The notes: a model not told the origin generated them from the letters alone. Positions 53,262 through 63,337 are shown, numbered from the stretch's first letter. The stretch: DNA of 64,000 nucleotides from an uncultured Bellilinea sp. (GCA_938040735.1 CALHYE010000007.1:62001-126000), one strand, 5' to 3'. A program made the numbers and translations.

Positions 53262-53272
53262 AGGCAGACACG

Positions 53273-54211
53273 ATGTTAGATATCCTTGGAAAACGCTATT
53301 TCTTCTTTGCCCTATCTTTGCTGGTGATTTTACCCGGCTTGATCATCTTAGCCATCAATGGCCTGCCGCTGGCAATTGACTTCAGTGGCGGCACCATTCT
53401 TGAACTTCAATTCCCAACCGCCAATTTACCTCCCACTGAGGCAGTGGTTCAAATTTACAACGAATTGGGTTTTCGAGAAGTACAGGTTCAAACTGCCGCC
53501 GGCCCTTCCGGCCAGCGGGATATCCTGGTCATTCGGTCTCCCTTCATGGATGAAGAGGCTAAAATTCGAGTGGTCAGCGCCATGGAAGAGAGGTTTGGTG
53601 TCGAGCAAATTCTGGTCAACCGCTTCGACAGCGTCGGCCCGGTAATTGCCGCACAGGTAACCAACCGGGCTGCCCTCGCAGTTGCCGTTGCAGCGCTTGC
53701 CGTGGTTCTCTACATCACCTACGCCTTCCGCGGCATCCCTCACGCCTTCCGCTACGGCGTATGCGCCATCATCGCGATGATCCATGACATTTTGGTGGTA
53801 TTCAGCATCACCGGTATTGGATCAGTCCTTTGGGGATGGCAGATGGACTCATTATTCCTGACCGCCTTACTGACCGTCATCGGTTTTTCGACCCAAGACA
53901 AGATTGTTGTGTTTGATCGAATTCGCGAAAACAGTGCATTTTTACGCAAATTGCCCTTTGAAAAATTGGCTAATCACTCGATTGTTCAGACCTTACAGCG
54001 TTCAATCAACACCCAACTGATGACGGTTGAATTTATGCTGCTTGCGCTGGCCTTGTTCGGCGGGGTAACCCTGCGGGAATTTGCAATCATTTTGCTGGTC
54101 GGTTTGTTTAGCGGAACGTATTCCTCAATTTTTGTTGCAGCCCCAATACTGGTCGTTTGGGAAAATAAAGAGTGGCGAACCTGGTTTCGCAAACAAAGCG
54201 TCAACGCATGA
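53273..54211 (+). CDS. secF: Protein translocase subunit SecF
   Basis: The 312-residue protein has an N-terminal helix, an extracytoplasmic loop beginning LAIDFSGGTILELQF, and five membrane helices with GFSTQDKIVVFDRIREN and RSINTQLMTVEFML, the usual SecF motifs. It forms the SecDF complex with the upstream gene. A strong terminator follows. Confidence 0.96.
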   Translation: MLDILGKRYFFFALSLLVILPGLIILAINGLPLAIDFSGGTILELQFPTANLPPTEAVVQIYNELGFREVQVQTAAGPSGQRDILVIRSPFMDEEAKIRVVSAMEERFGVEQILVNRFDSVGPVIAAQVTNRAALAVAVAALAVVLYITYAFRGIPHAFRYGVCAIIAMIHDILVVFSITGIGSVLWGWQMDSLFLTALLTVIGFSTQDKIVVFDRIRENSAFLRKLPFEKLANHSIVQTLQRSINTQLMTVEFMLLALALFGGVTLREFAIILLVGLFSGTYSSIFVAAPILVVWENKEWRTWFRKQSVNA

Positions 54212-54249
54212 TTTGGAATTGAGAGAGTTTGTTATTCCTCGAATAAATT

Positions 54250-54289
54250 GAAGCAGGGTTTCGATAAGTTTTCGAAACCCTGCTTCTTT
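54250..54289 (+). terminator. Terminator after secF
   Basis: A 15-bp stem (54250-54264 with 54272-54286) with a 7-nt loop and a TTT tail forms a typical intrinsic terminator. Confidence 0.88.
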
Positions 54290-54323
54290 GAAATTCAACT
54301 CAATACCGTAAGGGAGTAAATAG

Positions 54324-55715
54324 ATGGTTAACCCAATCATAGAAGAACGAATTCCGTGGAAAAGTCGCATCTGGATCTCGCTGGCGGATTCTTCCGTTGC
54401 AATGCTTCAAACCATTGTTGGTGGAGGGGCGCTCACTTACTATTTCACTCGGGTACGCGGACTTGAACCGAATTTAGCCGGTCTGGTCTGGTTACTTTTC
54501 GGCATCTGGAACGCAATCAACGACCCTCTCTTCGGTTTCATCAGCGACCGCACCAAATCCAAACTGGGAAGGCGGCGGCCCTATATCCGTTACGGGGCGC
54601 CCCTGTTGACCCTTGGCTTCATTTTTCTATGGTTAGATCTGCCTGTTTCTCAGGGAATCATGTTTTCTCAAATGCTGATTGGCTTGTTTGTATATGACAT
54701 TCTTTACACAGCCATTGCCACCAGCATTTACATCATGCCCTATGAAATGGCAGTCTCTAACAAAGCCCGCAGCAGCATTTTCATTTGGAAAATCATCTTT
54801 ATGATTTTTCCAAACGTTTTACCGTTTGTCATCGCTGCGATTCAGCCCGGCCCGGGGGATGACCCCTCCGGTTACCGCTTTCTTTTGATTGGGATGGCAA
54901 TTTTTTTGGGGTTTATTATCTTTTTCAGCACCTTTTTTTACGAGGAAAAAGTATTTGCCCAACAGGACGAGCAATTTCCATTTTTCAAGTCATTGAAAGA
55001 AAGTTTTCTAAACTTTGCATTTGTCATCTTTCTGGTGGTCAGTTTCACCGTCATTTACATTCAAACCAGCCTGATGCAGGGTGTAGCCTATTATTTTGAT
55101 GAAATTATGACCACCCCCCTGCCGCTTTATCTCGGATTGGCCGCCGGTATTGTGTTTGGGATTGTCTTCTGGATTCGTCAACGTGATTCGTGGGGCGTAA
55201 AAATCTGCGTTCGCGTTTGGCTGGCAGCCTTTGCGGCTGGCTGTGTGATCATGCTGCTTGGCGGTAAAATGCTGATTCCTGCGGTTGCCGGTTTTTTCTT
55301 GATTGGGGTTGGTTTTGCGGGCGGGATGTACCTGATCCCGATTATGAATGGGGATGTGATTGATTATGACGAACAGCGTACCGGCCTGCGTCGCGAAGGA
55401 ATGTACGCCGGCATTAACAGTCTTGTCACTAAACCGGCCATCAGCCTCGCTCAAGCCGCATTTTTATGGATTTTACAGGCCAATGACTATGATCCTCTTC
55501 TACCCAAAGGCTTACAAACCGCTCAGGCCGAAAGCGGAATTTTGCTGGCATGGATGCTGATTCCAGCCATCTTGTTGACCATCAGTTGGTTGACCATGCG
55601 CTGGTATCCGCTGGCGGGTCAACAGTGGGATGAAGTCAAAAGACAACTGGCTTTAATTCACGAGGAAAAAGAACGGCTGGCATTGAAAAAACATCCCATC
55701 GAATCGGCAGACTAA
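54324..55715 (+). CDS. GPH-family sugar:cation symporter (MFS)
   Basis: The 463-residue protein has about 12 membrane helices and the MelB/GPH-type signatures: NDPLFGFISDRTKSKLGRRRP, in which the acidic/basic loop between helices 2 and 3 is diagnostic, and DYDEQRTGLRREGMYAG in the cytoplasmic loop between helices 10 and 11. Members import glycosides or pentosides together with Na+ or H+. The substrate is unknown, as no glycosidase lies nearby. Start at an ATG after GGGAG. Confidence 0.9.
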   Translation: MVNPIIEERIPWKSRIWISLADSSVAMLQTIVGGGALTYYFTRVRGLEPNLAGLVWLLFGIWNAINDPLFGFISDRTKSKLGRRRPYIRYGAPLLTLGFIFLWLDLPVSQGIMFSQMLIGLFVYDILYTAIATSIYIMPYEMAVSNKARSSIFIWKIIFMIFPNVLPFVIAAIQPGPGDDPSGYRFLLIGMAIFLGFIIFFSTFFYEEKVFAQQDEQFPFFKSLKESFLNFAFVIFLVVSFTVIYIQTSLMQGVAYYFDEIMTTPLPLYLGLAAGIVFGIVFWIRQRDSWGVKICVRVWLAAFAAGCVIMLLGGKMLIPAVAGFFLIGVGFAGGMYLIPIMNGDVIDYDEQRTGLRREGMYAGINSLVTKPAISLAQAAFLWILQANDYDPLLPKGLQTAQAESGILLAWMLIPAILLTISWLTMRWYPLAGQQWDEVKRQLALIHEEKERLALKKHPIESAD

Positions 55716-55868
55716 CCCTTGACTGCTGAAAATAATGACTTTTGTAAGATGACAGGTTGGAGTTAACCGATACAATTAAGATGTAATTGAAGAATACTCA
55801 TTCAATTCTTGAACAGCTCGTTTGTTTCAATCTCACCCTATCCTTTCCTTGGAGAAAGCGAGAGCCCT

Positions 55869-56894
55869 ATGCGCAAAGAAGTGGTTCTGATCACCGGTGC
55901 AAACGGTGAAATGGGTCATGGTTTGATCACTCATCTCGGCAAAGAAGGCAAAGTGGATATCGTTGCGCTGGATGTTCAGCCGCTGGATGAATCGCTGCGT
56001 TCATACTGCCTGCGCTCCATTCAGGGGGACATTCTGGATGGCATGTTGCTCGGCAGGTTGGTGGCTGAGTTTGAAATCCGCACAATCTATCATCTGGCGT
56101 CCATCCTTTCTACCAAAGCGGAATACAACCCCGAAACCGCCCACCGCGTCAATGTCGAAGGCACCCTGAATCTCTTGCGGTTAGCCGTGGAACAATCCGG
56201 CTGGCAGGGACGTCCCGTAAAGTTCATCTACCCCTCCTCCATTGCTGCTTACGGTTTGCCGGATTTGGAAACCAAACATACTGCAGGAAAGATAAAAGAA
56301 TGGATGTGGCTGGAACCCACCACCATGTACGGCTGTAATAAGTTGTATTGCGAACATCTCGGAAGGTATTACACCCGTCATTACCGCCAGCTGGCAGCCG
56401 ATCATACTCCGAATACCATTGATTTTCGCTGCATTCGTTTCCCCGGCTTAATCAGCGCCGATACAATCCCAACCGGTGGTACGAGCGATTACGGTCCAGA
56501 GATGCTCCATCATGCGGCTCAAGGTGTGCCGTATGTCTGCTTCGTCCGCCCTGATACCTGCCTGCCCTTCATGGCAATGCCCGACGCCATTCGTTCCTTG
56601 CTCATGCTGGAAAGCGCCCCCAAAGAAAATTTGAAACACCTGGTTTACAATGTGACCAGTTTCAGTTTGACGGCGCAGGAAATTTATGAGATTGTGATGC
56701 AGGCATTTCCGAAGGCCGAAGTCATCTTTAAACCCCATCCAAGCCGGCAGGCAATTGTGGATTCCTGGCCAGCCGATGTGGACGACAGCGCCGCCCGCAA
56801 AGATTGGGGATGGCAACCGCTTTACGATAAGAATCGCGCGTTTAATGAATATCTCATTCCAGCCATCAAAGACCGTTATTCAGTCAAAGTGTAA
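55869..56894 (+). CDS. SDR-type L-threonine 3-dehydrogenase-like enzyme
   Basis: This 341-residue extended SDR protein has the NAD motif LITGANGEMGHGL near residue 7, YPSSIAAYG, and Tyr/Lys of the active site in PTTMYGCNKLYCEHLG. The C-terminal parts, RFPGLISADTIPTGGTSDYG, and DSWPADVDDSAARKDWGW, match the non-zinc, SDR-type threonine dehydrogenases (Cupriavidus, Flavobacterium and archaeal types). The product, 2-amino-3-ketobutyrate, is normally split to glycine and acetyl-CoA, which would feed the riboswitch-controlled glycine cleavage genes of this window. UDP-sugar epimerases are an unlikely alternative. The ATG at 55869 is preferred to a TTG at 55809. Confidence 0.82.
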   Translation: MRKEVVLITGANGEMGHGLITHLGKEGKVDIVALDVQPLDESLRSYCLRSIQGDILDGMLLGRLVAEFEIRTIYHLASILSTKAEYNPETAHRVNVEGTLNLLRLAVEQSGWQGRPVKFIYPSSIAAYGLPDLETKHTAGKIKEWMWLEPTTMYGCNKLYCEHLGRYYTRHYRQLAADHTPNTIDFRCIRFPGLISADTIPTGGTSDYGPEMLHHAAQGVPYVCFVRPDTCLPFMAMPDAIRSLLMLESAPKENLKHLVYNVTSFSLTAQEIYEIVMQAFPKAEVIFKPHPSRQAIVDSWPADVDDSAARKDWGWQPLYDKNRAFNEYLIPAIKDRYSVKV

Positions 56895-56911
56895 AATTGG
56901 GGAAAAACAGC

Positions 56912-57460
56912 ATGACTGCGCCAGAAAAAATTGTAATCACACCGGCTGCCGATGAAAAAGTCGTCCCGTTGATGGTTTATCTTACCGGCAGATTAATCTG
57001 GGGAGAGGCAGTGGTCAAAGAAGCCATCCGGGTTAGCACCTGGCTGCGAACCAATGTTGCGCCTGAGGTTTTGACGCTTTTCAACGCAAAAATTCTCATT
57101 CCAGCTGGCGGAGCGAAACCAAAACCAATTTTCCATCCCGAATTAAGTATCTTCGTCAATCAAATTATTTCCTATCATTTAATGCCTCCCCACCAGGAAC
57201 CGCCCGATTTTGACCCCACCGAACCCAACCGAATCATGGAGCCGGTCACCCTCTGGGTGGATACTTTTCGATTCGAGGGGCATCTCCGCCTTTCGGCGCT
57301 TTCATCGTTAAAGAAATATCTGGATGTCACCCGCGAGATGTTCACCTCTCTGTATGATGTGGAAATATCTAACCCGCTTCTACCGGAAATGGGCGCCTTG
57401 AAAGTCCCTTATTTGATCGTAAGACAAAACATGGCGCTTTACGGCAAGAAAGCCGGTTAG
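56912..57460 (+). CDS. Conserved-looking protein of unknown function
   Basis: I do not recognise this 182-residue protein. It starts MTAPEKIVITPAADEKVVPL, has no signal or membrane helix, and shows a central strand-rich segment (PVTLWVDTFRFEGHLRLSALSSLKKYLD) that could be a small beta-barrel or dimerisation domain. It lies 17 bp after the threonine dehydrogenase-like gene, so it is probably co-transcribed with it. A TTG at 56897 would give five more residues. Confidence 0.6.
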   Translation: MTAPEKIVITPAADEKVVPLMVYLTGRLIWGEAVVKEAIRVSTWLRTNVAPEVLTLFNAKILIPAGGAKPKPIFHPELSIFVNQIISYHLMPPHQEPPDFDPTEPNRIMEPVTLWVDTFRFEGHLRLSALSSLKKYLDVTREMFTSLYDVEISNPLLPEMGALKVPYLIVRQNMALYGKKAG

Positions 57461-57569
57461 CAATATCGGACTTCCTCAAATCCACTCTGAACACGAATTT
57501 TGATAGAAATCTAACAAAATTCGGTTAATATAACATCGTCATTTTCAAACCATAAACGGAGGATGGAAG

Positions 57570-59450
57570 ATGTCTCAACCCGTTTCAGAAATCCATGCCC
57601 AACCGCTGCCATTCAAGGCCGAAACCCGTCAATTGCTCAATATCCTGATCCACTCTCTTTACACAGAAAGGGAAGTGTTTTTACGGGAACTCATTTCCAA
57701 TGCTTCTGATGCGCTGACCCGCCTCCATTTTGAAACCCTGATCAACCGAGATATCGTTAACCCTGAAGCCGAATTAGCCATCTGGATTGAAATCAATCCC
57801 CAACAACGGATTTTGATCATCCGCGACAGCGGCATTGGCATGAATGCTGATGAATTGGCGCAAAACCTTGGCATCATTGCCCATTCAGGCGCCAAAGCCT
57901 TTTTAGAGGCTGCCCAAAAGGGGGATGCAAAACTCAACGACATCATCGGACAATTCGGAGTCGGTTTCTATTCAGCCTTCATGGTTGCAGAAAAAATCGA
58001 AGTCGAATCCCGATCCTACCGCCCCAATGATACCCCTGCCCGCTGGATTTCCGCTGGAGAGGATACGTTTATCATCGAACCTGCCGACAAATCGGAACGA
58101 GGAACAACCATCAAAATTCATTTAAAAGAAGATGCGGTTGAATTTTGTGATGAAAAGCGACTTCGTCAGATTATCAAGAAACACTCCGATTACATCCCCT
58201 ATCCAATTTACATTGGCAGCGATAAAGAGCCTGCTAACCGTCGCACCTCCTTGTGGCGTCAGCCGCCTCATCAGGTTGGAGAAGAAGAATATCGGGATTT
58301 CTATCGCCAATTTACTCTTGATTTTCAAGACCCCCTCCTCAAACTTCACCTTGCAATTGATGCACCCGTCCAATTGTATGCTCTGCTGTACATACCTGCC
58401 AGCCCAGAACGCACTCCCCTCGGATTGAGAAAAGAAGAAGGCCTGAAACTTTACGCCAGAAAAGTGCTGATTCAGGAATACTGTAAAGATCTTTTACCGG
58501 CAGCCTTCCTCCACTTCGTAGATGGGGTTGTGGACTCTGAGGACTTACCCCTCAATGTATCCCGCGAGTCAATCCAGTCTAACCGGGTTATGGCTCAAAT
58601 CAAACGAATTTTGACCAATAAAATAATAGATAGCCTGAAAACCCTTGCGAAGGAGAAGCCGGAGGAATATAACCGGTTTTGGGTTGCTCACGGGCGCAGC
58701 ATTCGGGAAGCCATCGCCGCCGAAGCCGATCTGGATACCTCCTTGCAGCCTCTCTTGCGCTTTCACTCGCTTAATCATCCGCAAGACTGGATATCGCTGG
58801 AGGATTATCTGATGAAGTCCCCCGCAAACCAAACCTGCATTTATTATTTGATTGGGGACAGTCCAAAAAGCCTTGAAAACAGCCCTCACCTGGAAATCTT
58901 CCGCAGCCGTGGCATGGATGTCCTTTTTATGACCGACCCCCTCGATCCATTCGTTGTCCTGCGTATTCCGCGTTACAACGGTCATGATCTGGTCAATGCA
59001 GCCGGCGAGGATCTCAAATTACCGAAGGAGGGTTCAGCCGAGACCTCTCAAGCGGCATCCTCCAATGAACAAAGCAACGAGCTCATTCAACGCTTCAAAC
59101 AAGCGCTGGGTGAAGAGGTTAGCGATGTCCGACTTTCAAGCCATCCGCTTCACGCCCCTCTCCGGCTGGTCATGCCGCAGGGAGCGCTTCAGCCGGAAGT
59201 GCAAAAGGTGTACCGGCTGCTCAATCAAAATTTTGAACTTCCCAAACCCATTCTCGAACTCAATCCTCAACATCCAATCTGCATGTCCATGCTTCAAATC
59301 CCCCCCGACTCGCCGATTCTTCAAAAAACGATCGATCTGCTTTACCAAAACGCCTTGCTGGTGGAAGGATTACACCCCAACCCCTCCGAACTTGCGCCGC
59401 ATATTCAGGAATTGATTCAACTGGCTTTGGAAAGGACATCTTATGAATAA
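57570..59450 (+). CDS. htpG: Molecular chaperone HtpG (Hsp90)
   Basis: The 626-residue Hsp90 homologue has the GHKL ATPase start FKAETRQLLNILIHSLYTEREVFLREL, ISNASDALTRL, IRDSGIGMNADEL, IGQFGVGFYSAFMVA and GTTIKIHL. The middle domain has RGVVDSEDLPLNVSRE-like sequence (GVVDSEDLPLNVSRESIQ), and the C-terminal dimerisation domain is complete. An ATG with GGAGG seven bases upstream starts it. It overlaps the next gene by 8 bp. Confidence 0.96.
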   Translation: MSQPVSEIHAQPLPFKAETRQLLNILIHSLYTEREVFLRELISNASDALTRLHFETLINRDIVNPEAELAIWIEINPQQRILIIRDSGIGMNADELAQNLGIIAHSGAKAFLEAAQKGDAKLNDIIGQFGVGFYSAFMVAEKIEVESRSYRPNDTPARWISAGEDTFIIEPADKSERGTTIKIHLKEDAVEFCDEKRLRQIIKKHSDYIPYPIYIGSDKEPANRRTSLWRQPPHQVGEEEYRDFYRQFTLDFQDPLLKLHLAIDAPVQLYALLYIPASPERTPLGLRKEEGLKLYARKVLIQEYCKDLLPAAFLHFVDGVVDSEDLPLNVSRESIQSNRVMAQIKRILTNKIIDSLKTLAKEKPEEYNRFWVAHGRSIREAIAAEADLDTSLQPLLRFHSLNHPQDWISLEDYLMKSPANQTCIYYLIGDSPKSLENSPHLEIFRSRGMDVLFMTDPLDPFVVLRIPRYNGHDLVNAAGEDLKLPKEGSAETSQAASSNEQSNELIQRFKQALGEEVSDVRLSSHPLHAPLRLVMPQGALQPEVQKVYRLLNQNFELPKPILELNPQHPICMSMLQIPPDSPILQKTIDLLYQNALLVEGLHPNPSELAPHIQELIQLALERTSYE

Positions 59451-60423
59451 ACCGATCGTCTGGGTAACTCGAACCGTTGATGAACCCGCGGTACGAAAAA
59501 TTTCCGAGGTTGCGGAAGTCGAAATCTGGCCGGCGGAGAACCCTCCTCCGCCGGAGGTCATCCTGGAAAAAGTTCAACGAGTAGATGGTCTCTTGACCAT
59601 GTTGACCGATGCCCTCACTGCAGCGATCATTGACAACGCTCCCCGCCTCAAAGTGATCAGCCAGATGGCGGTTGGGTTTGATAACATTGACATTGAAGCC
59701 GCTACCCGCCGCGGTATTCCGGTAGGTCACACACCCGGTGTCCTGACAGAAACCACCGCCGATTTTGCATGGGCATTGTTGATGGCGGCTGCCCGCCGGG
59801 TTGCCGAAGCCGACCGCGAAGTTCACCAAGGCATCTGGCGGCCATGGGGGCCGGATGTGCTAACCGGTGTGGATGTTCACGGCGCAACCCTCGGTATCAT
59901 CGGCTTTGGACGAATTGGAAAAGCAGTTGCCCGCCGCGCAATCGGTTTTTCGATGAAAGTTCTTTACAATGACCCTAAACGAGATGAGGCAGCAGAGCAG
60001 GAACTTGGAGTCGAGTACCGTGATTTGGATAGGTTACTTCAAGAATCCGATTTTATCAGCCTGCACACCTATTACACCCCTGAATACCATCACCTCATCA
60101 ACCGCTTTTGCTTTGAACAAATGAAAGACGGCGCTATATTCATCAATACTGCCCGCGGCGGTCTGGTGGATCATCAAGCGCTACAATGGGCATTAGAATC
60201 GAAAAAACTGGCTGCAGCCGCGCTGGATGTCTTTGAACCCGAACCAATACCCCGCGATCATCCTTTGTTACAACTTCCCAACCTGATCATCACACCCCAC
60301 ATTGCCAGCGCTAGCGCCCGAACTCGTCAAAAAATGGCCTTGATTGCAGCCGATAACCTGATTGCCGGATTAAGGGGGGAGAAACTGGCGTATTGCGCCA
60401 ACCCTCAGGTTTATCATGTCTAA
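59443..60423 (+). CDS. D-2-hydroxyacid dehydrogenase (glyoxylate/hydroxypyruvate reductase type)
   Basis: This 326-residue protein has the two-domain D-isomer dehydrogenase fold: NADH motif LGIIGFGRIGKAVARRA near residue 150, the catalytic Arg in INTARGGLVD, Glu in the DVFEPEP region and His in NLIITPHIASAS. The N-terminal ISQMAVGFDNIDIEAATRRGI segment and the overall length fit glyoxylate reductase (GyaR). It is translated from an ATG inside the end of htpG. Confidence 0.85.
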   Translation: MNKPIVWVTRTVDEPAVRKISEVAEVEIWPAENPPPPEVILEKVQRVDGLLTMLTDALTAAIIDNAPRLKVISQMAVGFDNIDIEAATRRGIPVGHTPGVLTETTADFAWALLMAAARRVAEADREVHQGIWRPWGPDVLTGVDVHGATLGIIGFGRIGKAVARRAIGFSMKVLYNDPKRDEAAEQELGVEYRDLDRLLQESDFISLHTYYTPEYHHLINRFCFEQMKDGAIFINTARGGLVDHQALQWALESKKLAAAALDVFEPEPIPRDHPLLQLPNLIITPHIASASARTRQKMALIAADNLIAGLRGEKLAYCANPQVYHV

Positions 60424-60604
60424 TTAACGGTGAAATTATGATGAAAATACCTCAAAAAAGGGATTTTTGTTAACTCAAAATTCGTGACAAATGCGGTATC
60501 CTTATAACAGTTTGACAGACAACTTCGAACCATTCTGGCCTTTGTAATTCAGCAAAGGGAACAGAAGACAAATCCTATCATTTTTACTTTCAGGAGGCAC
60601 ACCC

Positions 60605-62716
60605 GTGGATCAAGAGGCTTTGAATGGCCTGCTCAGGCCGAAAAAAATTGCGGTAGTGGGTGCATCTGCTACCCCCGGTAAAATCGGTTACACTGTCGTA
60701 AAAAACTTAATTGAAGGTGGGTATCCGGGAGAAATTTATCCTGTTAATCCTTCCGCAACAGAAATCTTAGGCTTGAAAGTTTATCCCACAATCCGTGATA
60801 TTCCTGAGAATATTGATGCCGCCATTATTACCATACCAGCAAAGGCGGTACTTCCCATCGTGGATGAGTTGGGAGCCAAAGGCACAAAAGGGATGATCGT
60901 CATCACTTCCGGATTCAGCGAAGTCGGCCTGAAAGATTTGGAACGGGAATTGGTTGAAAAGGCCAACAGTTATGGCATGCGCGTTTTAGGGCCAAATATT
61001 GTTGGTGTGCTTTCAAACTCTGACAAAATGAACGGTTCATTTTGCCCCTTCCTGCCATTGGAAGGTAAGGCCTCTATGGTTTCTCAATCCGGCGCTTTGT
61101 TGATCGCCATTGATGCCGCCAGTTATATCCGCCGTGTGGGATTTGATAAACTCATCTCTATCGGCAACATGTCCGATGTAGATTTTGCCGACCTGATCAC
61201 CTGGCTAAATGATGATCCCAACACATCCTGTATATCGCTCTACATCGAAGGTTTTCGGGATGGACGACGCTTCATTGAAGCCGCCCGCAACGCCAATAAG
61301 CCGATTATTGCTCTCAAAGCGGGTGTGTCATCGCATGGCGCTGCCGCTGCCGCTTCGCACACTGGTTCGCTGGCGGGTGCCGCCAAAGTTTATGGGGCTG
61401 CCTTCCAGCAAGCCGGCGTGGTTCAGGCAACCGACCTGAACGACCTGTTTAACCGCACTTTGTCCCTTTCTCTCCAACCGCCCATGAAAGGCGATAACCT
61501 GCTGGTCATTACCAACGGCGGCGGGGTGGGCGTTCTGGCAACCGATGCCGCCGAAAAATCAGGCGTTCCGCTTAAGTTTGCGCCGGCAGATATGCAGGCG
61601 GAGTTGAAGAAACACATGCCCGAATTCGGCTCTTCCAAAAACCCGGTTGACCTGACCGGGATGGCCGGAACAGAGTGGTATCAGGCTTCCATCCGCTTTG
61701 CTTTGGCCCACACTTGGGTGGATGGGCTGGTTGTTCTCTATTGCGAAACCGCCATGACCGACCCGCTGGAAATTGCTAAAGGCATTAAGAAAGCCGTCGT
61801 CGAAACTGGCGTGACCGATAAACCGCTGACAGTCTCCTTCGTCGGTGGTGAAAGATCGGAAGAAGCCATGCGCTGGCTGGTTGAAAACGGCATTCCGGCT
61901 TACGGCGCGCCCGATCTGGCGGTCAACGCCATTGCTGCCTTGCGTGAATACGCCCGCATGAAAGAAATTGTCCGGGAGGAAGCCATGCCCTGTCTGGCTC
62001 AGGATCGTGAGCGTGCGTTGAAAATCATTAATAAGGCTCGCAGCGAAGGGCGCGACTCACTGACCGAGATTGAAGCCAAGGAGGTCTTTGAATGTTACGG
62101 TTTGCCGGTCACTCCCACTCGTTTGGCGCGCAATGAGGACGAGGCCGTATCGCTGGCTCGTGAAATTGGCTATCCGGTTGTGATGAAAATCGTCTCCCCC
62201 GACATTCTGCACAAATCGGACGCAGGCGGTGTGCGGGTCAACATCAAGGACGATGCCGGCGTTCGCGAAGCGTTCAAGACGATTATGAAGAACGCCAAGG
62301 AATATAAAGCAACCGCCAACATTCACGGTATCGCTGTGCAGGAGATGGCCCCCTGGGGCACCGAGGTCATCCTGGGTTCGGTCAACGATCCTACCTTTGG
62401 TCCAACCATGATGTTCGGTCTGGGTGGTATCTTCGTCGAGGTTCTAAAGGATGTTACTTTCCGGGTCGCGCCGGTGACTTCCAGTCAGGCTTTGCGCATG
62501 CTGGATGAGATTCGGGGCGCACCGATTATTGCCGGTGTACGCGGTGAGGCCCCGCGTGACCGACAGGCTCTGGCCGATGTGATTTGCCAGTACTCGACCA
62601 TGATCCTCGATCTGGCCGATGAAGTCAGCGAATCGGATGCCAACCCCGTGTTGGTTTACGAATCCGGTAAAGGGCTGAAAGTGGTAGATGCCCGCATCAT
62701 CCTTAAGAAAAAATAA
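60605..62716 (+). CDS. ADP-forming acyl-CoA (acetate-CoA) ligase, fused alpha-beta
   Basis: The 703-residue protein joins the CoA-binding alpha part (KKIAVVGASATPGKIGYTVV near the start), the succinyl-CoA-ligase-like flavodoxin parts with the phosphohistidine site (His252 in SHTGSLAG), and a C-terminal ATP-grasp beta part from about residue 480 (LTEIEAKEVFECYGLPVTPT, GVAVQEMAPWGTEVI-like sequence). It converts acyl-CoA, ADP and phosphate to acid, CoA and ATP, an energy-conserving step in fermentation. It starts at GTG with AGGAGG seven bases upstream. The 181-bp gap before it is A/T-rich and contains a possible TTGACA (60512-60517) without a good -10 partner. Confidence 0.92.
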   Translation: MDQEALNGLLRPKKIAVVGASATPGKIGYTVVKNLIEGGYPGEIYPVNPSATEILGLKVYPTIRDIPENIDAAIITIPAKAVLPIVDELGAKGTKGMIVITSGFSEVGLKDLERELVEKANSYGMRVLGPNIVGVLSNSDKMNGSFCPFLPLEGKASMVSQSGALLIAIDAASYIRRVGFDKLISIGNMSDVDFADLITWLNDDPNTSCISLYIEGFRDGRRFIEAARNANKPIIALKAGVSSHGAAAAASHTGSLAGAAKVYGAAFQQAGVVQATDLNDLFNRTLSLSLQPPMKGDNLLVITNGGGVGVLATDAAEKSGVPLKFAPADMQAELKKHMPEFGSSKNPVDLTGMAGTEWYQASIRFALAHTWVDGLVVLYCETAMTDPLEIAKGIKKAVVETGVTDKPLTVSFVGGERSEEAMRWLVENGIPAYGAPDLAVNAIAALREYARMKEIVREEAMPCLAQDRERALKIINKARSEGRDSLTEIEAKEVFECYGLPVTPTRLARNEDEAVSLAREIGYPVVMKIVSPDILHKSDAGGVRVNIKDDAGVREAFKTIMKNAKEYKATANIHGIAVQEMAPWGTEVILGSVNDPTFGPTMMFGLGGIFVEVLKDVTFRVAPVTSSQALRMLDEIRGAPIIAGVRGEAPRDRQALADVICQYSTMILDLADEVSESDANPVLVYESGKGLKVVDARIILKKK

Positions 62717-62736
62717 AAGAGATTGATCAACTTCAA

Positions 62737-62769
62737 CAGGCTGGGCAGTCATTACTGTTGCCCAGCCTG
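62737..62769. terminator. Terminator between convergent genes
   Basis: CAGGCTGGGCA (62737-62747) pairs with TGCCCAGCCTG (62759-62769) over 11 bp, with an 11-nt loop. It lies between the acyl-CoA ligase and the convergent gene at 62775 and can serve both. Confidence 0.75.
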
Positions 62770-62774
62770 ATTCT

Positions 62775-63194
62775 TTATTTCTGAATTTGTAAAAGCCGCT
62801 GCCAGGCCCCGACCCAAGGAGTACCGACCCGATTGCGTTCTGCCACTTGAATCTTTTGTAATTTTTGAGCAATTCGCACAGAAAGCAGCGCAACCTGATT
62901 CCAATCCTCGGTCTTTAAAGCTTCCAGCATCGCCCGCCCCAGTTGATTGACCCACTCCCACTCCATGCGAAACCGCTCGGCCTTGACCCAATAGCCCCGC
63001 TTCTCCCACGCCTGAACCGAAACATCAATCGTTTCGCCAATTTCAATCAAAGCCAGCCCAATAAAGGCTGCCAAATCGCGGGTATTTTCATCTGCCTGAT
63101 GTTGTTTCATCAATTCCCGGATTGCCAAAACAACCCCTTTGGTCAATTGGGTGCGTTGTTTTCCGGCGCTTTCCGGGTTTATTAAGCGGCCCAT
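62775..63194 (-). CDS. Small helical protein of unknown function
   Basis: The 139-residue protein is predicted to be mostly helical and soluble. It starts MGRLINPESAGKQRTQL and has a Trp-rich middle (AWEKRGYWVKAERFRMEWEW) that looks like a helical bundle. I recognise no family. It is a single gene behind 23 bp of leader with AGGAG-like sequence and lies before the tRNA-Leu gene on the other strand. Confidence 0.7.
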   Translation of the reverse strand: MGRLINPESAGKQRTQLTKGVVLAIRELMKQHQADENTRDLAAFIGLALIEIGETIDVSVQAWEKRGYWVKAERFRMEWEWVNQLGRAMLEALKTEDWNQVALLSVRIAQKLQKIQVAERNRVGTPWVGAWQRLLQIQK

Positions 63195-63315
63195 AGTGCT
63201 CCTCGATGGTTAAAAGTTTGGCGCTATTATACCAGTCAAACTTAAAGGTAGAATATATATTCTTGAAAGTAATGAAAATTTATCTGCCGTTATACTCTTA
63301 GACCGCGTTAGGTGG

Positions 63316-63321
63316 TATAAT
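63316..63321 (+). promoter_or_regulatory. -10 box of tRNA-Leu
   Basis: A perfect TATAAT lies 16 bp before the tRNA start. The -35 region is weak. Confidence 0.5.
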
Positions 63322-63337
63322 TGGCGCGCAAACCAGC

